Shown here in pieces: positions 42,793 through 50,836 of a DNA stretch of 64,000 nt. Numbering within the stretch: position 1 is the first letter of the stretch; each line of letters begins with the position of its first letter. The position numbers and the translations under genes were made by a program. The notes under the pieces are model-generated. The model saw nothing but the letters and a program-made list of their open reading frames with translations. It had not been told where the DNA came from and searched no databases. The stretch comes from Paenibacillus glucanolyticus NBRC 15330 (GTDB lineage: Bacteria > Bacillota > Bacilli > Paenibacillales > Paenibacillaceae): the NCBI RefSeq assembly GCF_004000885.1, contig NZ_BIMC01000010.1, forward strand, positions 62,001 through 126,000, written 5' to 3'.

Positions 42793-43767
42793 CTACTCGT
42801 CAATGAGACTCTCGGCCATTTGAAGAAGCTCATCTTTATTCACAAGCCCTTTGACGTTGACCATAATGGCATATACAATACTCCGATTAGGATCATACCA
42901 TGAGACCAGGTCGCCGTTTGCCTCGTGTTGAAGGTAAATGCCCTCCATATGTTTCAATTGGACCTTCTCGGGGGAGGTATCCGGGAATTTCGTGAAACTT
43001 GCCTTTTTCCCGTAACCCGCGGTAATTGTAATAGCTGTACTGCTCTTGCCATCAGATAGATAAACAACAGAATTGGAAGCCTTGGACCATGCCAGCTTCT
43101 CCACAAACAACTTCTCTTGGCTGGTCGATGACTGGGCTTGATGCATCAATCTTTGCTTCAGGGCATCGTACTGCGCACGCTCTTCTCCGTAAAGCTGCGG
43201 CCCTAGAGGAAAGACTTGTCCATATGCAAACTTCACCCCGTCGGGCAGATTGTCAGGTTTCTTAATGGGAGGCGCCGAAGTTCGAGCCTGCTCTTTTTGA
43301 AAAGCTTCATAGGAGTGGTAGTCCGTCGGTCGATACTCGAATTTGACGGGATTCAAGGTGTCATAGCCATTGCCTTCATTGATGTAGTCATCCTTGATAT
43401 AGTAGGCAGCGAGCTCTCCTTGCTGCAGTTTGGACATGACGCGAACTCTGTATTCCTCAAGCAAACCGCTTAGTTTGACAGGGAGGCTCGCCGGCGGATC
43501 GATGGTTTTGACCACTACTTCCCCTTTATTGTTCAATATCTGGATATGCCCAGATGCTGCATACGCAGTGAAGGAGGCTAATAATAGGCACGGAATAACG
43601 ATCGACATTACCGTTTTGCGTGTGAAGGATCGGTAACCTGAAGTATTCTTGTACGGGTTTATCTCCATATTTTGCTTAAGCCTGGACGTAATATCTATCT
43701 CGCGAAAATGATCATCTGTTACAGAATGCTGCTTCAGCTCTTCGATTGGATCAAGGATGGCTCCCAT
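42793..43767 (-). CDS. Anti-sigma-like membrane protein
   Basis: A 324-aa single-pass membrane protein coupled to an ECF sigma factor. A short cytoplasmic N-terminus (about 50 residues, GAILDPIEELKQHSVTDDH) is followed by a helix near 55-75 (MSIVIPCLLLASFTAYA) and a long extracytoplasmic domain. The C-terminal part (KLAWSKASNSVVYLSDGKSS ... LVSWYDPNRSIVYAIMVN ... DELLQMAESL) resembles the DUF4367 type found in many Firmicutes anti-sigma proteins. The gene overlaps the sigma factor gene by 34 nt; the ATG at 43767 has AGGGGGAA upstream and is preferred over an earlier start. No zinc-type HxxxCxxC motif is seen in the N-terminus. It probably sequesters the sigma factor until an envelope signal arrives. 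Confidence 0.75.
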   Translation of the reverse strand: MGAILDPIEELKQHSVTDDHFREIDITSRLKQNMEINPYKNTSGYRSFTRKTVMSIVIPCLLLASFTAYAASGHIQILNNKGEVVVKTIDPPASLPVKLSGLLEEYRVRVMSKLQQGELAAYYIKDDYINEGNGYDTLNPVKFEYRPTDYHSYEAFQKEQARTSAPPIKKPDNLPDGVKFAYGQVFPLGPQLYGEERAQYDALKQRLMHQAQSSTSQEKLFVEKLAWSKASNSVVYLSDGKSSTAITITAGYGKKASFTKFPDTSPEKVQLKHMEGIYLQHEANGDLVSWYDPNRSIVYAIMVNVKGLVNKDELLQMAESLIDE

Positions 43768-44339
43768 TGTTCTTCCCCCTGCCATTTCATCATAGTTTCT
43801 TTTACTTTTCTCCTGATTCGGGTCAGCTTTTTGCGAACGGCTTCCGGCGTTTTGCCGATGATTTCACTCAGTTCCGCATAGGTCTTATCATGAAATACGT
43901 ACAGAACCAATAAACTTCTTTCTTCTGCGGGCAGACTGACAAGCGCTCGGGATAAGGGTTCGCTAAATGCCCCTCTTAAAAATTCCTGTTCGGCGCTTTC
44001 CGCGAAAATTTGTCCCTTCAGCAATCTCCCCAGCTTCTCCGATAACTGCCGTCTATGAAGCAGATTTAGACAATGATGATACGCGATTTTGTACAACCAA
44101 GCATTAAAGCTGACAGTGGCCTTATAACCGGAAATAGATTGATAGGCCTTTAGAAAAATCTCCTGTACAGCGTCCTCTGCATCCTGTTCACTTCCAAGCA
44201 GTCGACAGCAATATATGTACAACTGACGTTGGTACTCCCTCGCAATGGGAATAAATGCTTCCGCATCCCCATCCTGAACCTGGTGAACATACTCCTCTAA
44301 TACGGCCGCGTCGATTGTCCCTTCCCCCTCTCTTTTCAT
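43734..44339 (-). CDS. ECF-type RNA polymerase sigma factor
   Basis: A 201-aa extracytoplasmic-function sigma factor. Region 2 (about 30-95) is seen as LYIYCCRLLGSEQDAEDAVQ, EIFLKAYQSI and FNAWLYKIAYHHCLNLL. Region 4 (about 130-185) appears as LVSLPAEERSLLVLYVFHDK, then TYAELSEIIGKTPEAVRKKL. Both core- and promoter-binding parts are intact. The frame begins at an ATG at 44339 without a clear ribosome site, while a purine-rich AGAGAGGGGGAAGGG lies just inside it, so the true start may be slightly downstream. It overlaps the anti-sigma-like gene. Such factors usually autoregulate; I could not pick out the promoter. Confidence 0.9.
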   Translation of the reverse strand: MKREGEGTIDAAVLEEYVHQVQDGDAEAFIPIAREYQRQLYIYCCRLLGSEQDAEDAVQEIFLKAYQSISGYKATVSFNAWLYKIAYHHCLNLLHRRQLSEKLGRLLKGQIFAESAEQEFLRGAFSEPLSRALVSLPAEERSLLVLYVFHDKTYAELSEIIGKTPEAVRKKLTRIRRKVKETMMKWQGEEQWEPSLIQSKS

Positions 44340-44404
44340 GAATACCTATATAACAAAGCAGCACATGCAAAACGGACTCCGTTTAAAATATTTCAAACAA
44401 AAGA

Positions 44405-44423
44405 AACCGCGATTTACGCGGTT
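44405..44423 (-). terminator. Terminator downstream of the methyltransferase (CCGCG hairpin family)
   Basis: AACCGCG / CGCGGTT with a 5-nt loop, followed on the minus strand by TTCTTTT. It lies in the 307-bp gap 44340-44646, which otherwise holds nothing recognisable. Confidence 0.7.
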
Positions 44424-44646
44424 CCTGATTAATCTATATGTGTTTTCTCCCCATCTGGAGCTGTTTTCAGATGGATTCTGACTCATGTTTCTTCCAAGGG
44501 TAAATAATTATCGATTTTGCTGTCCTCTTGATCCAGCGCGTCGATGTTAACCCAGTACTCAAAATCAAACGATCGCAAACTCGCAACACAAGTATGTTAC
44601 ATGACCATGAATGGTAAACCGTTAGGATCATGGTTCAATTCATGCA

Positions 44647-45378
44647 CTATGACGATTTCTCAGCCTTCACAATCAGAAAATGAGGATTAGCCATAAGGCG
44701 ATCATACCATTTGCCATACCATTCCCTCGCTTCCGGGTGATCCTTATACACAGGACTCGGCTGCGGCTCGACGATTTGTTTTATTCCAAACCTGGAGGAG
44801 GTGGCGTTTATAATTTCCTGCATGGGTCTTCTATAGAAAGTGACCTCTACAGGGCCGGATTCCTGCTTGTTCCAAACCTCTGACAGTAATTCATGGGCAA
44901 AGTAATCCGGACGATTAAAATGTTGAAAGTCCATGAAGGGGTGATGGACGGAGAAAATCAAAGTCCCTCCTGGCTTTAACACACGCTCAAATTCACGAAA
45001 TGTCGGTGCCCAATCGTCGATATAGTGAAGCGTCAATGAACTGACAATAAGATCAAAGGTTTCAAACTCAAACGGCAGTGCTTCTGTTAGATCGCACGTC
45101 AATACCGTCGCTTGATCACCGACACGCCTTTTGCAGGCTTCGACCATGGCCGGGCTCAGATCAATCGCAGTCACCCTGGCCCCTTGCTGGAGCATATGCT
45201 CCGTATACCAGCCTGCTGCACATCCCGCATCAAGAACCGTCATCTGACTCATGTCCCCCGGCAGCAGCTCAATCATCGCGGGCCGCTCATAATATGCATT
45301 ATGCCCACTCTGCTTATCGACATGTCTCTCGTAATCTCCTGCCAGCTTCTCGTACGCCTGCATAACCTTCTCCTTCAT
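44647..45378 (-). CDS. Class I SAM-dependent methyltransferase
   Basis: A 243-aa methyltransferase of the UbiE/Methyltransf_11 type. Motif I VLDAGCAAGWYTEHML binds SAM; VTAIDLSPAMVEAC is motif post-I; FDLIVSSLTLHYI is motif II; LKPGGTLIFSVHHP is motif III. The N-terminal KEKVMQAYEKLAGDYERHVD is the usual lead-in helix. The substrate could be a small molecule or lipid quinone; nothing in the neighbourhood narrows it. The ATG at 45378 with GAGGAGGGG upstream is preferred over a frame 28 codons longer. It is a single gene bounded by CCGCG hairpins on both sides. Confidence 0.88.
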   Translation of the reverse strand: MKEKVMQAYEKLAGDYERHVDKQSGHNAYYERPAMIELLPGDMSQMTVLDAGCAAGWYTEHMLQQGARVTAIDLSPAMVEACKRRVGDQATVLTCDLTEALPFEFETFDLIVSSLTLHYIDDWAPTFREFERVLKPGGTLIFSVHHPFMDFQHFNRPDYFAHELLSEVWNKQESGPVEVTFYRRPMQEIINATSSRFGIKQIVEPQPSPVYKDHPEAREWYGKWYDRLMANPHFLIVKAEKSS

Positions 45379-45509
45379 GGTTCTGAACCCCTCCTCGAAA
45401 TTTTGGGCACGTCCATTCGGTGATTCGTTTACCAAGAGCATAACCAACCTGCGTACACACATGCTCTCTTCTTTTTGATAGAGCGACAGATTGGGTATAC
45501 AAACAGAGA

Positions 45510-45529
45510 AACCGCGAATTCACGCGGTT
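45510..45529 (-). terminator. Terminator (CCGCG hairpin family)
   Basis: AACCGCG / CGCGGTT with a 6-nt loop, 19 bp after the stop of the gene at 45548-46000 and followed on the minus strand by TTCTCTGTTTG. Confidence 0.75.
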
Positions 45530-45547
45530 CCTATGCACTTTCTTCAG

Positions 45548-46000
45548 CTACTTGAACAGGTCTTCAATGATGGAACGATCGAATGGGCTTGCGATCTTAT
45601 AGGTCCAGGAATATCTTTTATGCTGGGTGCCTTGATTAAGGTCGATCCGCATATTATCAGGTTCCGTATACATTATAGTAAGGAGAGTGTGTTCGTAATT
45701 AATCCTGATATAGTAATACGTACCTATCGTGTAATTCTCTGTTCTTATTAATTTCACTTCGGAAAAATTGTTCATGATGCGAACAATCATGTCAGGATCC
45801 GTAATTTCCACCCTCTGGATGTCATCCCAGCGGTCACCGAATTTCCCAATACTGATATCCCTGATCTTCTGGGTATCGCTGTACCGGTCAGGCACCAGCT
45901 CCCGAAAAGAAGTTACCGATTGAAGTGCTGAGTAGAGAACCCCCGATAAAATAATCAGAGCAACAACCATAATAAAAATACGCCAAGATTTGTCACTCAT
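45548..46000 (-). CDS. Membrane-anchored hypothetical protein
   Basis: A 150-aa protein with an N-terminal helix (IFIMVVALIILSGVLYSAL) acting as signal anchor and an extracytoplasmic domain of about 120 residues, mixed alpha/beta by pattern. Blocks such as VEITDPDMIVRIMNNFSEVK, YYYIRINYEHTLLTIMYTE and RIDLNQGTQHKRYSW recall small sensor or inhibitor domains in Gram-positive envelopes, but no family is recognised. The start at 46000 has AGGGG 6 nt upstream; a GTG one codon earlier is possible. It is monocistronic with its own terminator. Confidence 0.65.
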   Translation of the reverse strand: MSDKSWRIFIMVVALIILSGVLYSALQSVTSFRELVPDRYSDTQKIRDISIGKFGDRWDDIQRVEITDPDMIVRIMNNFSEVKLIRTENYTIGTYYYIRINYEHTLLTIMYTEPDNMRIDLNQGTQHKRYSWTYKIASPFDRSIIEDLFK

Positions 46001-46180
46001 CACGAGCCCCTGCTGAATGGCTCAGCCATTGTGGTCTGTCACTTAATCTATCCCTCATGTCTCCCTCCATGATACGGATCATTTGTTTCCATCATTGTAT
46101 CATAATCCAGGAGCAGGAACGCCCATAATTGTTAAGGTATGTAAAATGAAGCAATCATGCGCCGATGTTCATGAAGCTTA

Positions 46181-47791
46181 CTACCATCCTGCAACAAAAC
46201 CATCCGTTCGGGCGTCGCTTCCTCCGCAAAGAACACCGGTTTTCTCGTCTCGCCAGATGATTTGTCCTCTGCCAAAAGAACTGAAATCAGCAGCGACCTG
46301 CACCTCATGCCCCATCCGCTCAAGCCTTCTAGCCATATGCATCGGAAAATGCGGCTCAACCATGACGGTCTTCCCCTTCACCCACTGCCATCTCGGAGCA
46401 TCCAATGCCGCCTGCGGATGGAGCCCGTAATCAATCAAGTTCATGGCAACCTGCACATGTCCCTGGGGCTGCATATAACCACCCATGACCCCAAATGCTC
46501 CAATGGCTTGGCTGTTCTTCGTAAGAAACCCCGGGATGATGGTATGATACGTACGTTTGCCCGGCTCCAGCCGGTTTGCGTGGGTATCATCCAGAGAGAA
46601 CTCCAGTCCCCGGTTCTGCAATGAAATTCCGGTTCCAGGGACAACCAAGCCTGAACCGAACCCTGTATAATTGCTCTGAATGAAGGAAACCATGTTTCCC
46701 TCTCCATCCGCAGTCGCCAAATAGACGGTTCCACTGCCTCGGGGTTCCCCGGCTTCCGGCCATAAGGCCTCGCTGCCAATCAGCCTGCGGCGCTGTTCTG
46801 CGTATTCCTCGGTGAGAAATGCATATGGATCGCAGGACATCCTGGATGGATCCGTAATGTAGCGGCTGCCGTCTGCAAACGCCAGCTTCATCGCTTCGAT
46901 CTGCCGATGATAGGCTTCAGGCGATTCCTGGGAACTAGCGGGATAGCCTTTCAACATGTTTAAAGCGATAAGTGCAATAAGTCCTTGGCCGTTCGGGGGA
47001 ATCTCCCACACATCGTAGCCGCGATAGGATACCGATATCGGCTCCACCCACTCCGGTCTATATCCAGCCAGGTCTTCCTTTGTCAGAAAGCCGCCGGAAC
47101 GTAAGATGCACTCGCTGATCGTATCAGCCAGCACGCCCCGATAGAACTCCTCTGCTTCTGACGAGCCGATGAGACGCAGGGTGTTGGCATGGTCAGGCGA
47201 ACGCCATACTTCCCCTGCCTCAGGCGCTCTTCCATTCGGAGCAAACAAGTCAAACCAAGGTTTAAATTCCGTACCAGTTAATGCGGTGCTGTACCGCCGA
47301 AAAGCGGAATTCCAGTTGCCGGCTGCCGTCGGCGATACCGGATACCCTTCCTCCGCATAGCGGATAGCTGGCTCCAGCGTCTCGGACAGCGGCAGCCTGC
47401 CGAATGTACGGGAAAGCTCTGCCCAGGCTGCAGGCGCGCCCGGAACCGTGACAGGAATCGCCCCATAGCGCGGCATTTCGGTATGTCCAAGCGCCTTCAC
47501 GGCATCAATCGAAATCCCGGCAGGCGATGGACCGCTGCCATTCAAACCGTGCAGCTTGCCTTCCGTCCATACTAGGGCGAAGGCGTCTCCGCCAATCCCG
47601 TTCGAGCATGGCTCAACGACCGTTAAGGCTGCCGCGGTTGCAATAGCTGCGTCAATGGCATTGCCGCCGCGCTTAAGAATGTCGAGCCCCGCGCCGGCGG
47701 CAAGCGGCTGTGAAGTAGCGACCATGCCCCGGTTAGCATACACGGGCAGGCGATAGGTGGGATAGGGATGGTACAACGGATCAAAGGACAT
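46181..47791 (-). CDS. ggt: Gamma-glutamyltransferase
   Basis: A 536-aa N-terminal nucleophile hydrolase that cleaves or transfers gamma-glutamyl groups from glutathione-like or other gamma-glutamyl compounds. The proenzyme is cut before the catalytic Thr, seen in GSGTVYLATADGEGN near residue 352. Other family blocks are GGNAIDAAIATAAALTVVEP, GIGGDAFAL, PPNGQGLIALIALNML and GVMGGYMQPQGHVQV. There is no signal peptide, so unlike secreted GGTs it appears cytosolic, as in the YwrD-type branch. The ATG has GGAGG about 12 nt upstream. It is not part of an obvious operon: the HlyD-like gene of module B lies upstream on the same strand after a 105-bp gap. Confidence 0.93.
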   Translation of the reverse strand: MSFDPLYHPYPTYRLPVYANRGMVATSQPLAAGAGLDILKRGGNAIDAAIATAAALTVVEPCSNGIGGDAFALVWTEGKLHGLNGSGPSPAGISIDAVKALGHTEMPRYGAIPVTVPGAPAAWAELSRTFGRLPLSETLEPAIRYAEEGYPVSPTAAGNWNSAFRRYSTALTGTEFKPWFDLFAPNGRAPEAGEVWRSPDHANTLRLIGSSEAEEFYRGVLADTISECILRSGGFLTKEDLAGYRPEWVEPISVSYRGYDVWEIPPNGQGLIALIALNMLKGYPASSQESPEAYHRQIEAMKLAFADGSRYITDPSRMSCDPYAFLTEEYAEQRRRLIGSEALWPEAGEPRGSGTVYLATADGEGNMVSFIQSNYTGFGSGLVVPGTGISLQNRGLEFSLDDTHANRLEPGKRTYHTIIPGFLTKNSQAIGAFGVMGGYMQPQGHVQVAMNLIDYGLHPQAALDAPRWQWVKGKTVMVEPHFPMHMARRLERMGHEVQVAADFSSFGRGQIIWRDEKTGVLCGGSDARTDGFVAGW

Positions 47792-47896
47792 TCGCGCGTC
47801 AGCCTCCTGTTTTCCATCTTTTTGCCGGATAATTTATCATCTCTGTGTAACGCTGTCAATCTTATTTTTAGGATTGATAGGCAAGGCGCCCCATTC

Positions 47897-49036
47897 TTAG
47901 AGCTGGTTATACATGTTGACACGAGTCCCATCTATGATGAGTCCGCTGCTATCCACTACGATTTCCTGCTGATCAAACAACCCTTCGCTGACGGCCGTTG
48001 TATGGTCATTGGAATCAGAGATCTGAATCGGCGTACGTACAGCATAATAAGTATTTCCGAGAGGGCCCTGCGATTCGTTTAGGGTGAATACATAAGCGCC
48101 TTCGCTGTCTTTATGCACCGCTTGATTCGGTATGAGGAACTGATCCGTACCCGTTGTTGTTAAATTAACGTTCACTTGTTCCCCTCCGGTTAACCCCTCT
48201 TCTTCAAGCTTAATCCACATTCGAGACATCGTACTGGTTGAATTCTCAGCAGCATCGTCAGCATTTGCAAGTGGTGAGTTGATTCCTTCCGCTATCCTTT
48301 CTATCTCGCCTGTAATCCTTCTCTCTTCCTTATCATCCAACATGATATGATCCAGAACATCACCGACGTCAAACATGGAAGCGATTTGCAACGGGATCGA
48401 CAGTTCGAGCCCATATCCTTTTGCCAGGTTGGTCATTGTTATATCGGGTGCTCCGGTGGAATTTAAACCATCCATTGCACCGACTTCTACAACAATGCCA
48501 TCAAACGGAGCCTCCATCTGCTGATTGACGGAAAGGGTATGCTTAAGGTTCTCGATATGCTGCTCTTGCGCTGCTATATCGATCTTTGCTGTTTCGAACG
48601 CGGTAGAGGCGCTAATACGAAGAGCTTCATCTTCCTCCTGCATCGCATGCATGATATTGTATTCAAGCAGTTCTATAGACAGTTCCAGCTTCTTCAGAGC
48701 GGACTGCTCCACAGCAAGCTGCTGCTTAACCTCACTGCCGTCATATTGCACAAGAATCTGGCCTTTGCGCACGGTTTCCCCTTTTGTAACAAGCACCTTC
48801 TCAACTTTCCAACCGGACGGGTTTACGAGTTCTCTCACCTCCTTCGGATGTACCGTTGATCGGCTGCTATAAGAATGATCCAGCGAGCCCTTGGTTATCA
48901 CCGCAGTCACTACATGAGGAAGCGTTAAGTTCTGTATGGTGTTACCCGCAAAAGTAAGCACAAGCAGCAGACCTGTAAACAAACCGGCAATCAGGCTGAG
49001 TTTGCGTTTTCTCGCTTGGGTCGTTCCTTTTTCCAA
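47897..49036 (-). CDS. Module B HlyD-like membrane fusion (adaptor) protein
   Basis: A 379-aa adaptor paralogous to the module A one. A single membrane helix at about 13-33 is followed by the first lipoyl half (GWKVEKVLVTKGETVRKGQI), a coiled coil (about 105-175, LAVEQSALKKLELSIELLEY onward), the second lipoyl half (VNQQMEAPFDGIVVEVGAMD) and a beta-barrel region ending at residue 379. It uses a TTG start with GGAGTG upstream. It is last in the operon behind a binding protein and two CUT1 permeases; no exporter, MacB-like gene or ATPase accompanies it here. An adaptor at the end of an importer operon is unusual and has no settled explanation. Function is unknown. Confidence 0.88.
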   Translation of the reverse strand: MEKGTTQARKRKLSLIAGLFTGLLLVLTFAGNTIQNLTLPHVVTAVITKGSLDHSYSSRSTVHPKEVRELVNPSGWKVEKVLVTKGETVRKGQILVQYDGSEVKQQLAVEQSALKKLELSIELLEYNIMHAMQEEDEALRISASTAFETAKIDIAAQEQHIENLKHTLSVNQQMEAPFDGIVVEVGAMDGLNSTGAPDITMTNLAKGYGLELSIPLQIASMFDVGDVLDHIMLDDKEERRITGEIERIAEGINSPLANADDAAENSTSTMSRMWIKLEEEGLTGGEQVNVNLTTTGTDQFLIPNQAVHKDSEGAYVFTLNESQGPLGNTYYAVRTPIQISDSNDHTTAVSEGLFDQQEIVVDSSGLIIDGTRVNMYNQL

Positions 49037-49060
49037 TATGAATCACTCCTGCCACTTAAA

Positions 49061-49939
49061 CTAACCTTTGATGCCAGACAATTGAACGCCTTCAATAAAA
49101 TAGGACTCCGCATGCAGGAATAGCAGAATCACGGGGGCCATGTACAATGCCGATGCCGCAAATCCGATGCCAAGCGCCTCTTTATTAATCTGTGCAAGAT
49201 ATAGCGACAGCGGCTGTTTATAAGCATCTTGCAGAAAAATAAGCGGCTGTTCGATCATATTCCAGTAATCCACAAATAATAGAACCAGCAGCGCTGCCAG
49301 TCCAGGCCTCGCAAGTGGCAGAATGATCCGCCAAAAGATGACCCATTGTCCCGCTCCGTCCATCATGGCAGCCTCGGAATAAGCTCCCGGGATATGCGCC
49401 ATAAATTGCCTCATCATAAAGACAGCAAACGCTCCAAAGATGCCCGGCAATATGATCGCAGAAGTATGATTCATCAGCCCCAGCTTGTCTATAACCATAT
49501 AATTTGGAACCAAAGTCACCTGAAACGGCATGAGCATCGTCATCAGATAGATCATGAACAGCTTGTCCCTGCCAGGAAATCGGAGCCTGGCAAAGGCATA
49601 TGCGGCAAGTGAGCCGACCATTGTCTGTCCGACCACGATCGGTACCACCAAGCCGACAGAATTCCAGAACATGTTCAGAAACTTCGCAGATAAGATCAGT
49701 ACTTCGGCATACTGGCCGAGAGAGATCCAATCCGGAACGATTTTCAGATTGATGAATCGATCTCTGCCGCCTTGGCCAACGTCAATCATCTGACCGATCA
49801 GGTCGTAATTCCGCCCGATTTCTTGCTCCGTCATCAGGGAGTTTGTCAAGGTAAGCAGGATTGGCACAAGCATCAGGATGGCTGTCCCACCGAGCAGCAG
49901 CGTCAGCAGCAGCTTGGACATCCACTGTATTTTATTCAT
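49061..49939 (-). CDS. Module B CUT1-type ABC permease (MalG-like)
   Basis: A 292-aa MalG/AraQ-type permease with six helices and EAA loop SEAAMMDGAGQWVIFWRI. The post-helix-1 outside loop contains a short polar insertion, and the tail ends in EGVQLSGIKG, nearly identical to the module A protein. Long shared blocks (e.g. FVDYWNMIEQPLIFLQDAYK versus FIDNWNMVEQPLIFLKDAIK) leave no doubt the two are paralogues. The start has GGGGAGG upstream. It lies 15 nt after the MalF-like gene and 24 nt before the adaptor gene. It must use an ATPase encoded elsewhere. Confidence 0.92.
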   Translation of the reverse strand: MNKIQWMSKLLLTLLLGGTAILMLVPILLTLTNSLMTEQEIGRNYDLIGQMIDVGQGGRDRFINLKIVPDWISLGQYAEVLILSAKFLNMFWNSVGLVVPIVVGQTMVGSLAAYAFARLRFPGRDKLFMIYLMTMLMPFQVTLVPNYMVIDKLGLMNHTSAIILPGIFGAFAVFMMRQFMAHIPGAYSEAAMMDGAGQWVIFWRIILPLARPGLAALLVLLFVDYWNMIEQPLIFLQDAYKQPLSLYLAQINKEALGIGFAASALYMAPVILLFLHAESYFIEGVQLSGIKG

Positions 49940-49954
49940 GATGATCCTCCCCGC

Positions 49955-50836
49955 TCAACCCAAATTATCGCGAAATCGTCGTTCTATGCTAAGCAGCCCT
50001 GTTACCAGAATCACGATGCAAGCAACCATAACAGTAGCAGCAGTTGTCAGCTTCTGAATATCCAGAGAGAAGAACATGTTGTTCATGTAATGCTGCATCA
50101 TATAGATGCGATCATATGGATATTCACCTGCAAGCAGATAAATCTCTCGAAAGACTTTAAAAGAATTGATGATTGAGATAAGAACAACGAAAAACATCGT
50201 TGGCGTCAAATAGATAAGCGTAATATGGAACAATTGACGTAATTTTCCCGCACCTTCGATTTGCGCCGTCTCGTAGTAATCTTTGGGAATGGCTTGGAGT
50301 CCTGCCAAGAATAAAATCATGTTATAGCCGATATTTTTCCATACATACATCAGGACAATGATGCTCATAGCCCCATCCGATTGCATCCAATCGATCCGTT
50401 CTTTATGGAAATGATGCAGCCAGGCATTCAGAGTCCCATTCCAGTCGAAGAAAATTTGCCAGAACATGACGATGGAGGCGACCGGTACAACCAAGGGCAG
50501 GATAAACGAACTGCGGAGCCAATTGCGCAAGTACAGGGACTTATTCAACAGCAAAGCCAGAACCAGTGAGGACATGATGAGCAGCGGGACGCCAACGCCG
50601 GTAAAGAGCAGCGTATTCATGGAGGCTTTGCGAAAAGAAAGGCTTCCCGTTACCTCCTTATAATTATCGAGTCCAACAAAAGCACCGCCGTGCGTTCCAT
50701 CCGTAAAGGATTCATAGATGCCCATCAGGAACGGAAGGAGATAGAAAATCGCGAAGCCGATCAGGCTTGGAGCCAGGAACCCGATCGCCTTGAAACCATC
50801 GCTCCGCAGCAGCGTTCGTACCGTTTTCTTATTCAT
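49955..50836 (-). CDS. Module B CUT1-type ABC permease (MalF-like)
   Basis: A 293-aa MalF/UgpA-type permease. Visible are six helices, GYNMILFLAGLQAIPKDYYE, and EAA loop ETAQIEGAGKLRQLFHI, a slightly altered version in which Glu-Thr-Ala replaces Glu-Ala-Ala. The C-terminal region (YMMQHYMNNMFFSLDIQK) matches module A closely. Its start overlaps the end of the binding-protein gene by 8 nt, so the two are translationally coupled. With the MalG-like partner it forms the import pore. The substrate is unknown. Confidence 0.92.
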   Translation of the reverse strand: MNKKTVRTLLRSDGFKAIGFLAPSLIGFAIFYLLPFLMGIYESFTDGTHGGAFVGLDNYKEVTGSLSFRKASMNTLLFTGVGVPLLIMSSLVLALLLNKSLYLRNWLRSSFILPLVVPVASIVMFWQIFFDWNGTLNAWLHHFHKERIDWMQSDGAMSIIVLMYVWKNIGYNMILFLAGLQAIPKDYYETAQIEGAGKLRQLFHITLIYLTPTMFFVVLISIINSFKVFREIYLLAGEYPYDRIYMMQHYMNNMFFSLDIQKLTTAATVMVACIVILVTGLLSIERRFRDNLG

